NCBI GenBank assembly: GCA_035290025.1
Contig: DATDVL010000056.1
Coordinates: 1-13,020, forward strand
DNA from: DATDVL01 sp035290025
Lineage (GTDB): Archaea; Nanobdellota; Nanobdellia; SCGC-AAA011-G17; DATDVL01
Length of the DNA: 13,020 bases
Direction: 5' to 3'
Shown: positions 6,176 through 11,117 of the stretch, piece after piece
Layout: each line of letters begins with the position of its first letter
Numbering within the stretch: position 1 is the stretch's first letter
Program-made: the position numbers and the translations under genes
Notes under the pieces: generated by a model
Databases searched by the model: none
Told to the model about the DNA's origin: nothing
Seen by the model: the letters and a program-made list of their open reading frames with translations, nothing else

Positions 6176-6183
6176 GTCTTATA

Positions 6184-6205
6184 TGACCTTTCCAGGTTTC
6201 AAGAG
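6184..6205 (+). other. tRNA-Ile intron 2 (22 nt, canonical position 37/38)
   Basis: A relaxed bulge-helix-bulge, formed once intron 1 is removed. The exon helix is the mature anticodon stem. The central helix pairs C32-U33-U34 with A6201-G6203, with an A35-C6200 mismatch as fourth position. The 5' bulge is TA|T (6182-6184) and the 3' bulge AG|A (6204-6206), both cut after the second base. The intron hairpin is ACCT, TTCC, AGGT (6186-6197). Position 37/38 is the usual archaeal intron site. Confidence 0.75.
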
Positions 6206-6241
6206 AGCCGGACGTCGGGAGTTCAAATCTCCTCGGGTCCA

Positions 6242-6247
6242 TTTTTT
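6242..6247 (+). terminator. T-tract terminator of tRNA-Ile
   Basis: A run of six T directly follows the discriminator base, typical for archaeal transcription termination. The 110 bases from here to the sigma-like gene hold further T tracts (around 6304-6311, 6322-6329 and 6347-6354) but no ORF or strong hairpin that I can see. Confidence 0.6.
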
Positions 6248-6357
6248 ATGTTGTCTGTCGGAGAAGAGTAACGATTTGTTGTTGGTGGTAGTGCAGTGGT
6301 CATGTTTTTTTGGTAAAAGCATTTTTTTTAAGATTTAAGGGTTTAGTTTTTTTTAGA

Positions 6358-7020
6358 TTAGGTACCATTGCTACTTTTTGGTGTTAGTGCCTCGCGGAGG
6401 ATTGCTCGTGCTCGAAATATACGTGACATGACTGTTCCTCGGGGTAGTTGCAATTCTTCAGCAATTTCTTGATGACTATGGTTTTCTACAGCAAAGAGGT
6501 AGAATGTTCCTAGATAAGGTTCGCGAAGTGGTTTAAGTAGGACAGCAATTTCTTCTTGTGTTTCTGCGGTGAATGTTCCTTCTTCTGTGCCCGTTCTCCA
6601 GTCTTCTAGGGGTTGATGATTTGTTCCTTCATTTGTAATACTTTCTAATGATACGCTTCCTTGTGCTGTGCTTCGTAAGGGTAGAGTATGGATATGTCTT
6701 CTCGCTTTAGCTAGGGATGCTGGGCGTGGTCTTGCACGTACTTGTAGACTTCTTTTGTAGGTAAGGATATTGTTAAATACTGCCCTTCGTCCTAATGCCA
6801 TGAATCCTTCTTCTCCTGTTGTTGGATCATAGTGTTCTCGGCATTTTAGGAGTGCATCATATCCTGCTGATTCAATTTCCATGTGGTGTCCTAGAAGGAA
6901 AGGATCTCTGCTAAAGTGCCTGATTATTGTGGTGAGAGCACCGTTTGCAATAAACTGTTCTACAAGATAGTTAAATTGTTCTGGTCCTTGTTGTTGAGCG
7001 AGGTGGTTGTCTTGAATCAT
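6358..7020 (-). CDS. Sigma-70-family-like protein (regions 2 and 4) in an archaeal context
   Basis: A 220-residue protein with the two-domain layout of ECF/small sigma factors. Residues about 17-95 resemble sigma region 2 (YDALLKCREHYDPTTGEEGF, like the GLLKAIEKFDP-type core). A linker of about 55 residues follows. Residues about 154-212 resemble sigma region 4, with helix-turn-helix SHQEIAEELQLPRGTVMSR followed by IFRARAILREAL, very close to the bacterial consensus (EIAE-L-P-GTV-SR-RAR--LRE). Archaeal RNA polymerase uses TBP/TFB, so this is not expected to be the housekeeping factor. It may be a DNA-binding regulator or a transferred sigma factor. The CTTATAAG box 26.5 bp upstream, the lack of an SD and the A/C-ending codons match native - strand genes, arguing against assembly contamination. 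Region 2 is the less certain half. Confidence 0.8.
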   Translation of the reverse strand: MIQDNHLAQQQGPEQFNYLVEQFIANGALTTIIRHFSRDPFLLGHHMEIESAGYDALLKCREHYDPTTGEEGFMALGRRAVFNNILTYKRSLQVRARPRPASLAKARRHIHTLPLRSTAQGSVSLESITNEGTNHQPLEDWRTGTEEGTFTAETQEEIAVLLKPLREPYLGTFYLFAVENHSHQEIAEELQLPRGTVMSRIFRARAILREALTPKSSNGT

Positions 7021-7042
7021 ATATTGGCTTATTTTTATTTTT

Positions 7043-7050
7043 CTTATAAG
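7043..7050 (-). promoter_or_regulatory. TATA box (CTTATAAG) of the sigma-like gene
   Basis: A perfect palindrome centred 26.5 bp upstream of the ATG, predicting a leaderless mRNA. The sigma-like gene therefore has an ordinary archaeal promoter. Confidence 0.65.
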
Positions 7051-7110
7051 ACTTATGGTCTTGTCGTTTTTTTCTGTTAGAAGGAGGTTTCTTCTTTCTG
7101 GGGAGTAAGA

Positions 7111-7118
7111 CTTATAAA
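7111..7118 (+). promoter_or_regulatory. TATA box (CTTATAAA) of tRNA-Glu
   Basis: Centred 28.5 bp before the first base of tRNA-Glu; separate from the box of the divergent sigma-like gene. Confidence 0.65.
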
Positions 7119-7142
7119 CAGTTTTTCTTGCTGGTTCGTTAA

Positions 7143-7217
7143 GCTCCCGTCGTCTAGCTCGGTCAAGGACGCAGCCCTTTCAAGGCTGCGACGCGAGTTC
7201 AAATCTCGCCGGGAGCA
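7143..7217 (+). tRNA. tRNA-Glu (anticodon UUC)
   Basis: A complete 75-nt cloverleaf without an intron. Acceptor GCTCCCG (7143-7149) pairs with CGGGAGC (7210-7216), with A73 at 7217. The anticodon stem CAGCC/GGCTG encloses the loop CTTTCAA with anticodon TTC at 7179-7181. The T arm is CGAGT-TCAAATC-type with loop TTCAAAT. No CCA is encoded. A T-rich run at 7218-7231, with seven T at 7225-7231, probably terminates it. Confidence 0.97.
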
Positions 7218-7269
7218 TTTCTTACTTTTTTTGAAATCCCGTTCGTTTCTGCCGTTGTTTCTGGAAAGT

Positions 7270-7277
7270 TTTATATA
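7270..7277 (+). promoter_or_regulatory. TATA box (TTTATATA) in the 340-bp gap after tRNA-Glu
   Basis: A strong box identical to those at 762 and 9460. Transcription should begin near 7301, but no ATG is there, unlike at the leaderless genes. The predicted RNA starts five bases before a hairpin. The gap 7218-7559 holds the tRNA terminator, this promoter, the hairpin, a possible 27-codon ORF and the next gene's promoter; about 75 bases (7455-7528) show nothing. Confidence 0.5.
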
Positions 7278-7305
7278 ATAGTTTTATTATTGTATAGTAT
7301 CTCAG

Positions 7306-7334
7306 GAAACCTTCATTGTGGGGTTTCATTTTTT
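7306..7334 (+). terminator. Promoter-proximal hairpin with T tract (attenuator-like)
   Basis: GAAACC (7306-7311) pairs with GGTTTC (7322-7327) across a 10-nt loop, followed by A and six T (7329-7334). It starts only about five bases after the predicted transcription start, so it could end a tiny RNA or attenuate transcription of the small ORF downstream. Confidence 0.45.
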
Positions 7335-7370
7335 CAGTAATAAGATGGGTGATTTGCGGGGGTGAATTGT

Positions 7371-7454
7371 ATGAAACATAAGGAGTTGGCTTGTATGTTT
7401 TGTGTTGCGGAGGATGAGGAAGAGTCTCGTCAACCGAGAGCACATAGCAGGTGA
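7371..7454 (+). CDS. Possible 27-residue protein with one Cys-x2-Cys
   Basis: ATG at 7371, TGA at 7452-7454; it begins MKHKELACMFCVAEDEEESR. A G-rich GGGGGTG at 7358-7364 could act as SD. The single C8-x2-C11 pair is half of a zinc site, and the rest is acidic then basic. A six-codon frame (7345-7365) precedes it and ends at the SD. It is too short to judge by codon use; support is the promoter and the SD. Confidence 0.3.
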   Translation: MKHKELACMFCVAEDEEESRQPRAHSR

Positions 7455-7528
7455 AGTAGAGTTATCAGTTCGGGATGGTGTCTCGGGCTGGTATTTTTCA
7501 TTTTTTACTGGTGAGTAGTTGGTAGGGT

Positions 7529-7536
7529 TTTAAATA
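7529..7536 (+). promoter_or_regulatory. TATA box (TTTAAATA) that decides the next start
   Basis: Centred 27.5 bp before the ATG at 7560 but only 12.5 bp before the in-frame ATG at 7545. The latter would lie upstream of the expected transcription start. Confidence 0.65.
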
Positions 7537-7559
7537 ATAGTTCTATGATAGGATTGCTC

Positions 7560-7940
7560 ATGCCTAATCCTCAAGTCCCTCACGATTTAGAATCAGTGTT
7601 AAAAGAGTTGGGTGTTCGTCATATTCCTTTGCGTCGTGTTGCTACAGGTTATGTGCACCCGCTTCCGCATACGCCTGTCTTTCATCCTGTGCATCGTGGT
7701 GTTGTCTTAGTGGGTAGTTGGTTTACGCGTATTCCTGTCGCTGAGTTGAAGGATTGTTTGCGTGGTGCGGGTATTGCGCTTGCGTATGAGAATGAGTCGA
7801 CGGTTCGCGGTCATAGGGCGTACGGTGTTGATGCTCGTCATATTCCTTTAGGTAATGAAGTTATTCTTACAGTTGATCCTCGTGTTTATTTGTTGGCTGC
7901 TCGTCGTTGTCAGGCCTTGACAGCAGTTCGTTCTTATTAG
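7560..7940 (+). CDS. Hypothetical 126-residue protein
   Basis: Not recognised. A soluble alpha/beta-looking protein without cysteine pairs or membrane segments. An early helix (LESVLKELGV) is followed by a histidine- and proline-rich stretch (GYVHPLPHTPVFHPVHRG), then strand-helix units (GVVLVGSWFTR, AELKDCLRGAGIALAYE) and a C-terminal strand-helix (NEVILTVDPRVYLLAARR). The closely spaced histidines could bind a metal, but no known motif is formed. The ATG at 7560 is chosen over 7545 because it lies exactly at the transcription start predicted from the TATA box. The gene ends in a clear hairpin terminator one base past the stop. Confidence 0.7.
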   Translation: MPNPQVPHDLESVLKELGVRHIPLRRVATGYVHPLPHTPVFHPVHRGVVLVGSWFTRIPVAELKDCLRGAGIALAYENESTVRGHRAYGVDARHIPLGNEVILTVDPRVYLLAARRCQALTAVRSY

Positions 7941-7941
7941 T

Positions 7942-7962
7942 CCGAAAGTTTTTCGGTTTTTT
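7942..7962 (+). terminator. Hairpin terminator (CCGAAA-GTT-TTTCGG plus T6)
   Basis: A perfect 6-bp stem, CCGAAA (7942-7947) with TTTCGG (7951-7956), followed by a run of six T. It begins one base after the stop of the 126-residue gene. Its 3' half is part of the 43-bp promoter repeat. Confidence 0.7.
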
Positions 7963-7991
7963 CTTAGTAACTATCTTAAAAGAATAAATCT
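7949..7991 (+). repeat. 43-bp promoter repeat, copy 1 (before the 51-residue gene)
   Basis: Matches 8493-8535 with two mismatches (7961 T/G, 7988 A/G). The core contains TCTTAGTAACTATCTTAAAA and a TATA-like CTTAAAAG. The repeat lies at exactly the same distance from the ATG in both copies, so it supplies the promoter and transcription start. Confidence 0.85.
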
Positions 7992-8002
7992 TCTTTTTGG
8001 GT

Positions 8003-8158
8003 ATGGCGTTAAAGTGGGAGGTGACTATTCGGGAGTTCCGTGATAATGGTGTTCGTTTTAAGGTTACGCGCCGTTTGCCCGAAATGTGTGTTGCAGAGAC
8101 ATTCTTTTTTGATTCTTTGGAAGATGCTAGAAAGCAAGTTGTTTTATGGTTGGAGTAG
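8003..8158 (+). CDS. Hypothetical 51-residue protein
   Basis: ATG at 8003, stop TAG at 8156-8158; it begins MALKWEVTIREFRDNG. The pattern is beta-beta-(beta)-alpha: strands WEVTIREF and RFKVTRRL, then CVAETFFF and a final helix, DSLEDARKQVVLWLE. This small basic fold may be a nucleic-acid or protein-binding domain; no family is recognised. The start is supported by the TATA-like CTTAAAAG in the promoter repeat about 25 bp upstream and by the absence of an SD. It overlaps the 3' end of the convergent phosphatase-like gene by 15 bases. Confidence 0.65.
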   Translation: MALKWEVTIREFRDNGVRFKVTRRLPEMCVAETFFFDSLEDARKQVVLWLE

Positions 8159-8449
8159 TGGTTGTATACGTTCTTGTAAGAGTCGTTTTAGTTCAGGGTT
8201 ATTGTAGTTGTACATGTCAGGTATGTTAATATTGGTAATCTGTTTGGTGAGGTAATATTTGGGGTAGTTTTGTGCTAGGTTTTCTCGTTGGTGTTCTTCC
8301 ATGACGATGATAAGGTCTGCCCATTGTAATTGTTCTTCTTGGAGGTTGGTGTAAATGCCTGCTGCTTGTGTTGCGTGGTTTCTTTTGAAGAGCTCTGCTG
8401 CTGTTTTGCTTCTGTTTTTTCCTAAGTTGCAGATGAAGAGTATGTTCAT
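8144..8449 (-). CDS. Low-molecular-weight protein-tyrosine-phosphatase-like protein (COG4551 type)
   Basis: A 101-residue protein. The N-terminal strand runs into a phosphate-binding loop C-x5-R: C7-NLGKN-R13-S14. Then come TAAELF and ADLIIVMEEHQRENL, and IPDMY with Asp78 as the likely general acid. Length and motif order match the short predicted phosphatases of COG4551, not the classical ~150-residue enzymes. The expected reaction is hydrolysis of a phosphoprotein via a cysteinyl-phosphate; the substrate is unknown. The catalytic Cys, Arg and Asp are all present. A TATA-like TTATTAAT box (on +, 8472-8479) is 26.5 bp upstream of the ATG, so it is predicted leaderless. Confidence 0.85.
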   Translation of the reverse strand: MNILFICNLGKNRSKTAAELFKRNHATQAAGIYTNLQEEQLQWADLIIVMEEHQRENLAQNYPKYYLTKQITNINIPDMYNYNNPELKRLLQERIQPLLQP

Positions 8450-8471
8450 AACAGTTTGTAGTTGTTCTTTC

Positions 8472-8479
8472 TTATTAAT
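8472..8479 (-). promoter_or_regulatory. TATA-like box of the phosphatase gene
   Basis: ATTAATAA on the - strand, centred 26.5 bp from the ATG at 8449. It sits immediately before the second copy of the promoter repeat that serves the opposite strand. Confidence 0.5.
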
Positions 8480-8492
8480 CTTTGGTCGTTGT

Positions 8493-8535
8493 TTTTTCGG
8501 TTTTGTCTTAGTAACTATCTTAAAAGAATAAGTCT
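8493..8535 (+). repeat. 43-bp promoter repeat, copy 2 (before the phospholipase D gene)
   Basis: Near-identical to 7949-7991. Both copies end 11 bases before an ATG (8003 and 8547), so the offset between copies (544 bp) equals that between the starts. Copy 2 carries TTTCGG, the 3' half of the copy-1 terminator stem, without its CCGAAA partner. That suggests copy 2 was derived from copy 1. Confidence 0.85.
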
Positions 8536-8546
8536 CTTGTTTCTAT

Positions 8547-9458
8547 ATGTGGCGTTGGTTGTTGATAGTATTGCTGGTTTCTGGTTGTGCTGAGCAGGTT
8601 GCTGTTGTTGATCATGGGTTGTTTGATGTGGTGTTGTGTTCGCAGGTGGATTGTTTTCAGTTGTTTGTTGATGCTGTTGCTCGTGCTGCTACGGTTGATT
8701 GTGCGTTGTTTTCGGTGAGTCCTTTGTTTCTTGATGGTTTGCAGGGTAAGGATGTTCGTTTGGTTGTTGATCGTTCGCAGCAGAAGCGTGTTGCTAATTT
8801 TTCTTCGGTGAAGATTCGTTGGAAGGATGGTTTGATGCATAACAAATTTTGTGTTATTGATGATAAATTAGTATTGACAGGTTCTTTTAATGTGGTTGCT
8901 GGTCGTTCGTCGTTTGATCATGTTGTTGTTTCCACGTTGCCGTCGTTGGTGGGGAATTATCAGCAGGAGTTTGATGAGTTGTTTGATGGTGTTTTTTCTG
9001 GTGGTAGTGCTTCGCCGTTGATGATTACTAGTTCTTCTCGTACTGTGGAGTCATATTTTTGTCCTGATGATGGTTGTGAGGATCGTGTTTTAGCCTTGTT
9101 GTCGTCTGCTCGTTCGTCAGTGCATTTCTTGTTGTTCTCGTTCACGTCTGATAAGATTGGTGATGTTGTTTTGCAGAAGTTTCACGATGGCTTGGATGTT
9201 TCGGGTGTTGTTGCTGCTGAGCAAATTTCTTCTTTTTCTGAGGTTCCTCGTTTGCAGGCTGTGGGTGTTCCTATTGTTGTTGCTGATGTGTTGGTTCATC
9301 ATAAGGTGTTTATTGTTGATAATGTTTCTTTGGTGTTGGGGAGTTATAATCCTACGCGTAATGGTGATAAAGTGAATGATGAGAACTTGTTAATTGTTCA
9401 TGATGCGCGTATTGCTCAAGTATTATTACAGGAAATGGATGGATTGATGGTGCGTTAG
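8547..9458 (+). CDS. Exported phospholipase-D-superfamily lipoprotein with two HKD motifs
   Basis: A 303-residue protein. Signal peptide MWRWLLIVLLVSGC has a lipobox VSGC (Cys14), so it is expected to be exported and lipid-anchored at the cell surface. Two complete PLD half-domains follow. Motif 1: H98-x-K100-x4-D105 in MHNKFCVIDD, with GSFN at 112-115. Motif 2: H251-x-K253-x4-D258 in HHKVFIVD, with GSYN at 265-268. Together the two HKD motifs form one active site that cleaves phosphodiesters through a phosphohistidine intermediate. Substrates in the superfamily range from phospholipids to nucleic acids and cannot be told from sequence. At about 300 residues it is near the compact nuclease-like size. 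Surface location suggests attack on lipid or DNA outside the cell, useful to a host-dependent archaeon, but that is inference. The start is supported by the 43-bp promoter repeat. Confidence 0.88.
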   Translation: MWRWLLIVLLVSGCAEQVAVVDHGLFDVVLCSQVDCFQLFVDAVARAATVDCALFSVSPLFLDGLQGKDVRLVVDRSQQKRVANFSSVKIRWKDGLMHNKFCVIDDKLVLTGSFNVVAGRSSFDHVVVSTLPSLVGNYQQEFDELFDGVFSGGSASPLMITSSSRTVESYFCPDDGCEDRVLALLSSARSSVHFLLFSFTSDKIGDVVLQKFHDGLDVSGVVAAEQISSFSEVPRLQAVGVPIVVADVLVHHKVFIVDNVSLVLGSYNPTRNGDKVNDENLLIVHDARIAQVLLQEMDGLMVR

Positions 9459-9459
9459 T

Positions 9460-9467
9460 TTTATATA
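9460..9467 (+). promoter_or_regulatory. TATA box (TTTATATA) of the 146-residue gene
   Basis: Begins one base after the phospholipase D stop and is centred 27.5 bp before the ATG at 9491, so transcription starts at the start codon. The T6 run at 9471-9476 may also end the upstream transcript. Confidence 0.65.
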
Positions 9468-9490
9468 ACCTTTTTTGTCTACGAATAGTT

Positions 9491-9931
9491 ATGTCTGCAG
9501 TTATTACTGGAGTTACGAAGGCCGTGTTGGATTCCCGTCCTGATTTGACAGCGTATGTGGGTTGTGCTTCTAATCAGAATCATGTTTTGCAAGTACCTGT
9601 TGGTCCTCCTGATCGGATGAATGGTCTGGCTATTGATATGCCTATTAATGTAGGTCTTTATCGTGTTCTTGCTAGTCCTCCGGGTAAACAGTTTGTTTTT
9701 GCTGTTGGTATACAAGGTGATCATCCTGCTGTTCTTTCTGAAATTGTTCGTGGTCATGAAAAAGAATTGATGCGTCGACATGTTCCTATTGTTTTGAGTA
9801 GTTGTGATTGGTGGAATGTTTTTGATTCTGCTTGTTATTTTGGTCGTCTAGTAGTTGGTGAACAGTGCGTTCGCCCCGAGCGATGGCCTAATCCTATGAA
9901 TCCTGAGGGTGATTTACTACATCCTTTGTAG
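9491..9931 (+). CDS. Hypothetical 146-residue protein
   Basis: Not recognised. No signal peptide or membrane segment. It has strand-rich segments (KQFVFAVGIQGDH, HVPIVLSSCDWW, YFGRLVVGEQC) and one clear helix (HPAVLSEIVRGHEKELMRR). Four cysteines are scattered, not paired. A proline-rich tail (PERWPNPMNPEG) ends the protein. The start is set by the TATA box one transcript length upstream; no SD is present. Codon use is that of native + genes. Neighbouring genes give no firm hint of its role. Confidence 0.7.
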   Translation: MSAVITGVTKAVLDSRPDLTAYVGCASNQNHVLQVPVGPPDRMNGLAIDMPINVGLYRVLASPPGKQFVFAVGIQGDHPAVLSEIVRGHEKELMRRHVPIVLSSCDWWNVFDSACYFGRLVVGEQCVRPERWPNPMNPEGDLLHPL

Positions 9932-9992
9932 GTTCATGGTTGATATTGACAGTAACCTTTTTATAGTTCGTTCTTGTTCTTTTCTTTATTGA

Positions 9993-10000
9993 TGTTAAAT
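9993..10000 (+). promoter_or_regulatory. TATA-like box of the DUF655 gene
   Basis: TGTTAAAT, centred 26.5 bp before the ATG at 10023. The T-rich stretch at 9958-9990 upstream likely terminates the preceding transcript. Confidence 0.5.
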
Positions 10001-10022
10001 ACACTTCGTACAAGGATAATGA

Positions 10023-10589
10023 ATGATGTTGCAAAGACCGATTATGCGGGAAGAGAAAGCTATTGTGCTGGACTTTTTGCCTAATGGGTATCCTATAGAT
10101 TCTCGTCCTATGCATATGCGTCTTCCTGTTATGCAGGCTATTGGTAAGTCTCATTTCTTGTTGATGGAGCTTGTTCCTAAGAAGGGTGCTTTTGTGCAGC
10201 CGGGTGAGGAAGTGTATATGGGTGAGGGTAAGCGTGATAAGGTCCATCATATCTTGGGTAAGATTACAGTTGCGAAGTTGACGGAGACGGGTAAGTCTCA
10301 GTTGGAGCATTCGTTGAAATTATTGGTTATGGAGCATGAGGCTCGTTTTGTTGATTTTTTTAATAAGGCGATGCCGGTGAATACGCGTTTTCATCAGATT
10401 GAATTATTGCCAGGTATTGGTAAGAAGCATATGTGGGAGATTTTGGAGGCTCGTAAGGAACCGTTCAAGTCGTTTGCTGATATTAAGGAACGTGTTAAAT
10501 TAATTCCTGATCCGGAGAAGTCGATAGCGAAGCGTATTTTGGAAGAGTTGTCGGGTACAGAGAAGCATATGTTGTTTGTGGGTCGATAA
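10023..10589 (+). CDS. DUF655 family protein (COG1491-type), predicted nucleic-acid binding with helix-hairpin-helix
   Basis: A 188-residue protein matching the archaeal DUF655 layout. An N-terminal beta-rich domain (residues about 10-85, starting EEKAIVLDFLPNGYP, with PGEEVYMGEGKRDKV) is followed by a helical linker. A helix-hairpin-helix segment at about 125-176 has IELLPGIGKKHMWEILEAR and ends KSIAKRILEEL. DUF655 is widespread in archaea and is predicted to bind RNA; its precise job is unknown, though it often lies near rRNA-methyltransferase or RNA-polymerase-subunit genes, none of which is seen here. Met1 and Met2 are adjacent ATGs; either fits a leaderless start from the TATA-like box. 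It converges on the paralogue operon with three bases between stops. Confidence 0.9.
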   Translation: MMLQRPIMREEKAIVLDFLPNGYPIDSRPMHMRLPVMQAIGKSHFLLMELVPKKGAFVQPGEEVYMGEGKRDKVHHILGKITVAKLTETGKSQLEHSLKLLVMEHEARFVDFFNKAMPVNTRFHQIELLPGIGKKHMWEILEARKEPFKSFADIKERVKLIPDPEKSIAKRILEELSGTEKHMLFVGR

Positions 10590-10592
10590 TTT

Positions 10593-11108
10593 TTATCTTC
10601 TTATGTTTTCTAGCCAGTCTAATATGGGGTTTTCTGTCACATTTTTTAGGAGTAGTTCAAGTTGTTGTCCTTTTAGGCGTTGGATGATCACTTCTTCTCG
10701 TGTATGGTCTCTAGTGAGGTTAACGCGTAGGGGTTGGTAGTGGTGTTCTTGTAAGAAGGGGAAGACGTGGGCTGCGAATGTTTCTAGGTCTTCTCGTCCT
10801 ATGGCTATGTAGCCTGCTTGTTTTCCGCTAAACGCTTGGGTGTGGCCGCGGTTTTTGGTATAAAAGTTTTCTGGTTGCAAGTCAATTCCTAAGTCAGTAT
10901 AATAACTTAGTTGTAAGCGCATTTTTGTGTCTACGCCTGCTGCTAAGCATTGTTGTTCGTAGTGTTCTTGGTCGTCGTGAATTTCTGGTCGTGGGATGTC
11001 CTGTAGTTTTTCGTGTTCAAAGATTGCGGTAAATTTTGCAGGTTTTGGGAATGTTGTTAGTGCATGCCAGAATTGTGCGGATGAGGTGATGGGTAGGAGA
11101 AGTGTCAT
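10593..11108 (-). CDS. Fourth gene of the paralogue operon (171 residues, unknown family)
   Basis: Not recognised, but paralogous to the three genes upstream. The N-terminal signature is FWHALTTFPKPAKFTAIFEH; then QQCLAAGVD, EDLETFAAHVFPFLQEHHYQP and a closing DWLENIRR. It aligns best with the second gene (FWHALATLP, RCLTAGVD, EDLGLFQRQGIPYLERLGYQP, QWFNEL). It appears soluble, without signal peptide or conserved cysteines. The start ATG is nine bases after the stop of the third gene, with only a purine-rich AAAAAGA before it, so translation probably depends on coupling. It is the last gene and ends three bases from the convergent DUF655 stop. Confidence 0.7.
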   Translation of the reverse strand: MTLLLPITSSAQFWHALTTFPKPAKFTAIFEHEKLQDIPRPEIHDDQEHYEQQCLAAGVDTKMRLQLSYYTDLGIDLQPENFYTKNRGHTQAFSGKQAGYIAIGREDLETFAAHVFPFLQEHHYQPLRVNLTRDHTREEVIIQRLKGQQLELLLKNVTENPILDWLENIRR

Positions 11109-11117
11109 GTTCTTTTT

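Larger units (their letters stand above)
6119..6241 (+). tRNA. tRNA-Ile (anticodon UAU) with two introns
   Basis: Acceptor stem GGACCCG (6119-6125) pairs with CGGGTCC (6234-6240); the discriminator is A. The D arm is GTTC/GAGC with loop AGCCTGGTTA, and the T arm is GGGAG/CTCCT with loop TTCAAAT. The 123-nt gene is about 48 nt too long and the anticodon stem cannot close without removing two introns, 6150-6175 and 6184-6205. The exons are 6119-6149, 6176-6183 (8 nt) and 6206-6241, giving a 75-nt mature tRNA. The spliced anticodon arm is CCGGT, CTTATAA, GCCGG: C32, U33, anticodon U34-A35-U36 (6180-6182), A37, A38. It would read AUA (Ile). The D arm and A73 resemble archaeal tRNA-Ile. A37 with an ANN codon makes it a t6A substrate, matching Kae1 in this window. 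No CCA is encoded. Confidence 0.88.

Noticed and set aside
7222..7443. 73-codon ORF on - in the gap after tRNA-Glu
   Set aside because: Covers the tRNA terminator, the TATA box and the hairpin of the other strand; no promoter at the right distance was seen.
8520..8840. 106- and 62-codon ORFs on - within the phospholipase D gene
   Set aside because: Low-complexity T/N/Q-rich translations of GT-rich coding DNA; the + frame has signal peptide and catalytic motifs.
9894..10310. 138-codon ORF on - overlapping the DUF655 gene
   Set aside because: Low-complexity His/Leu/Arg-rich product, antisense to a conserved protein.
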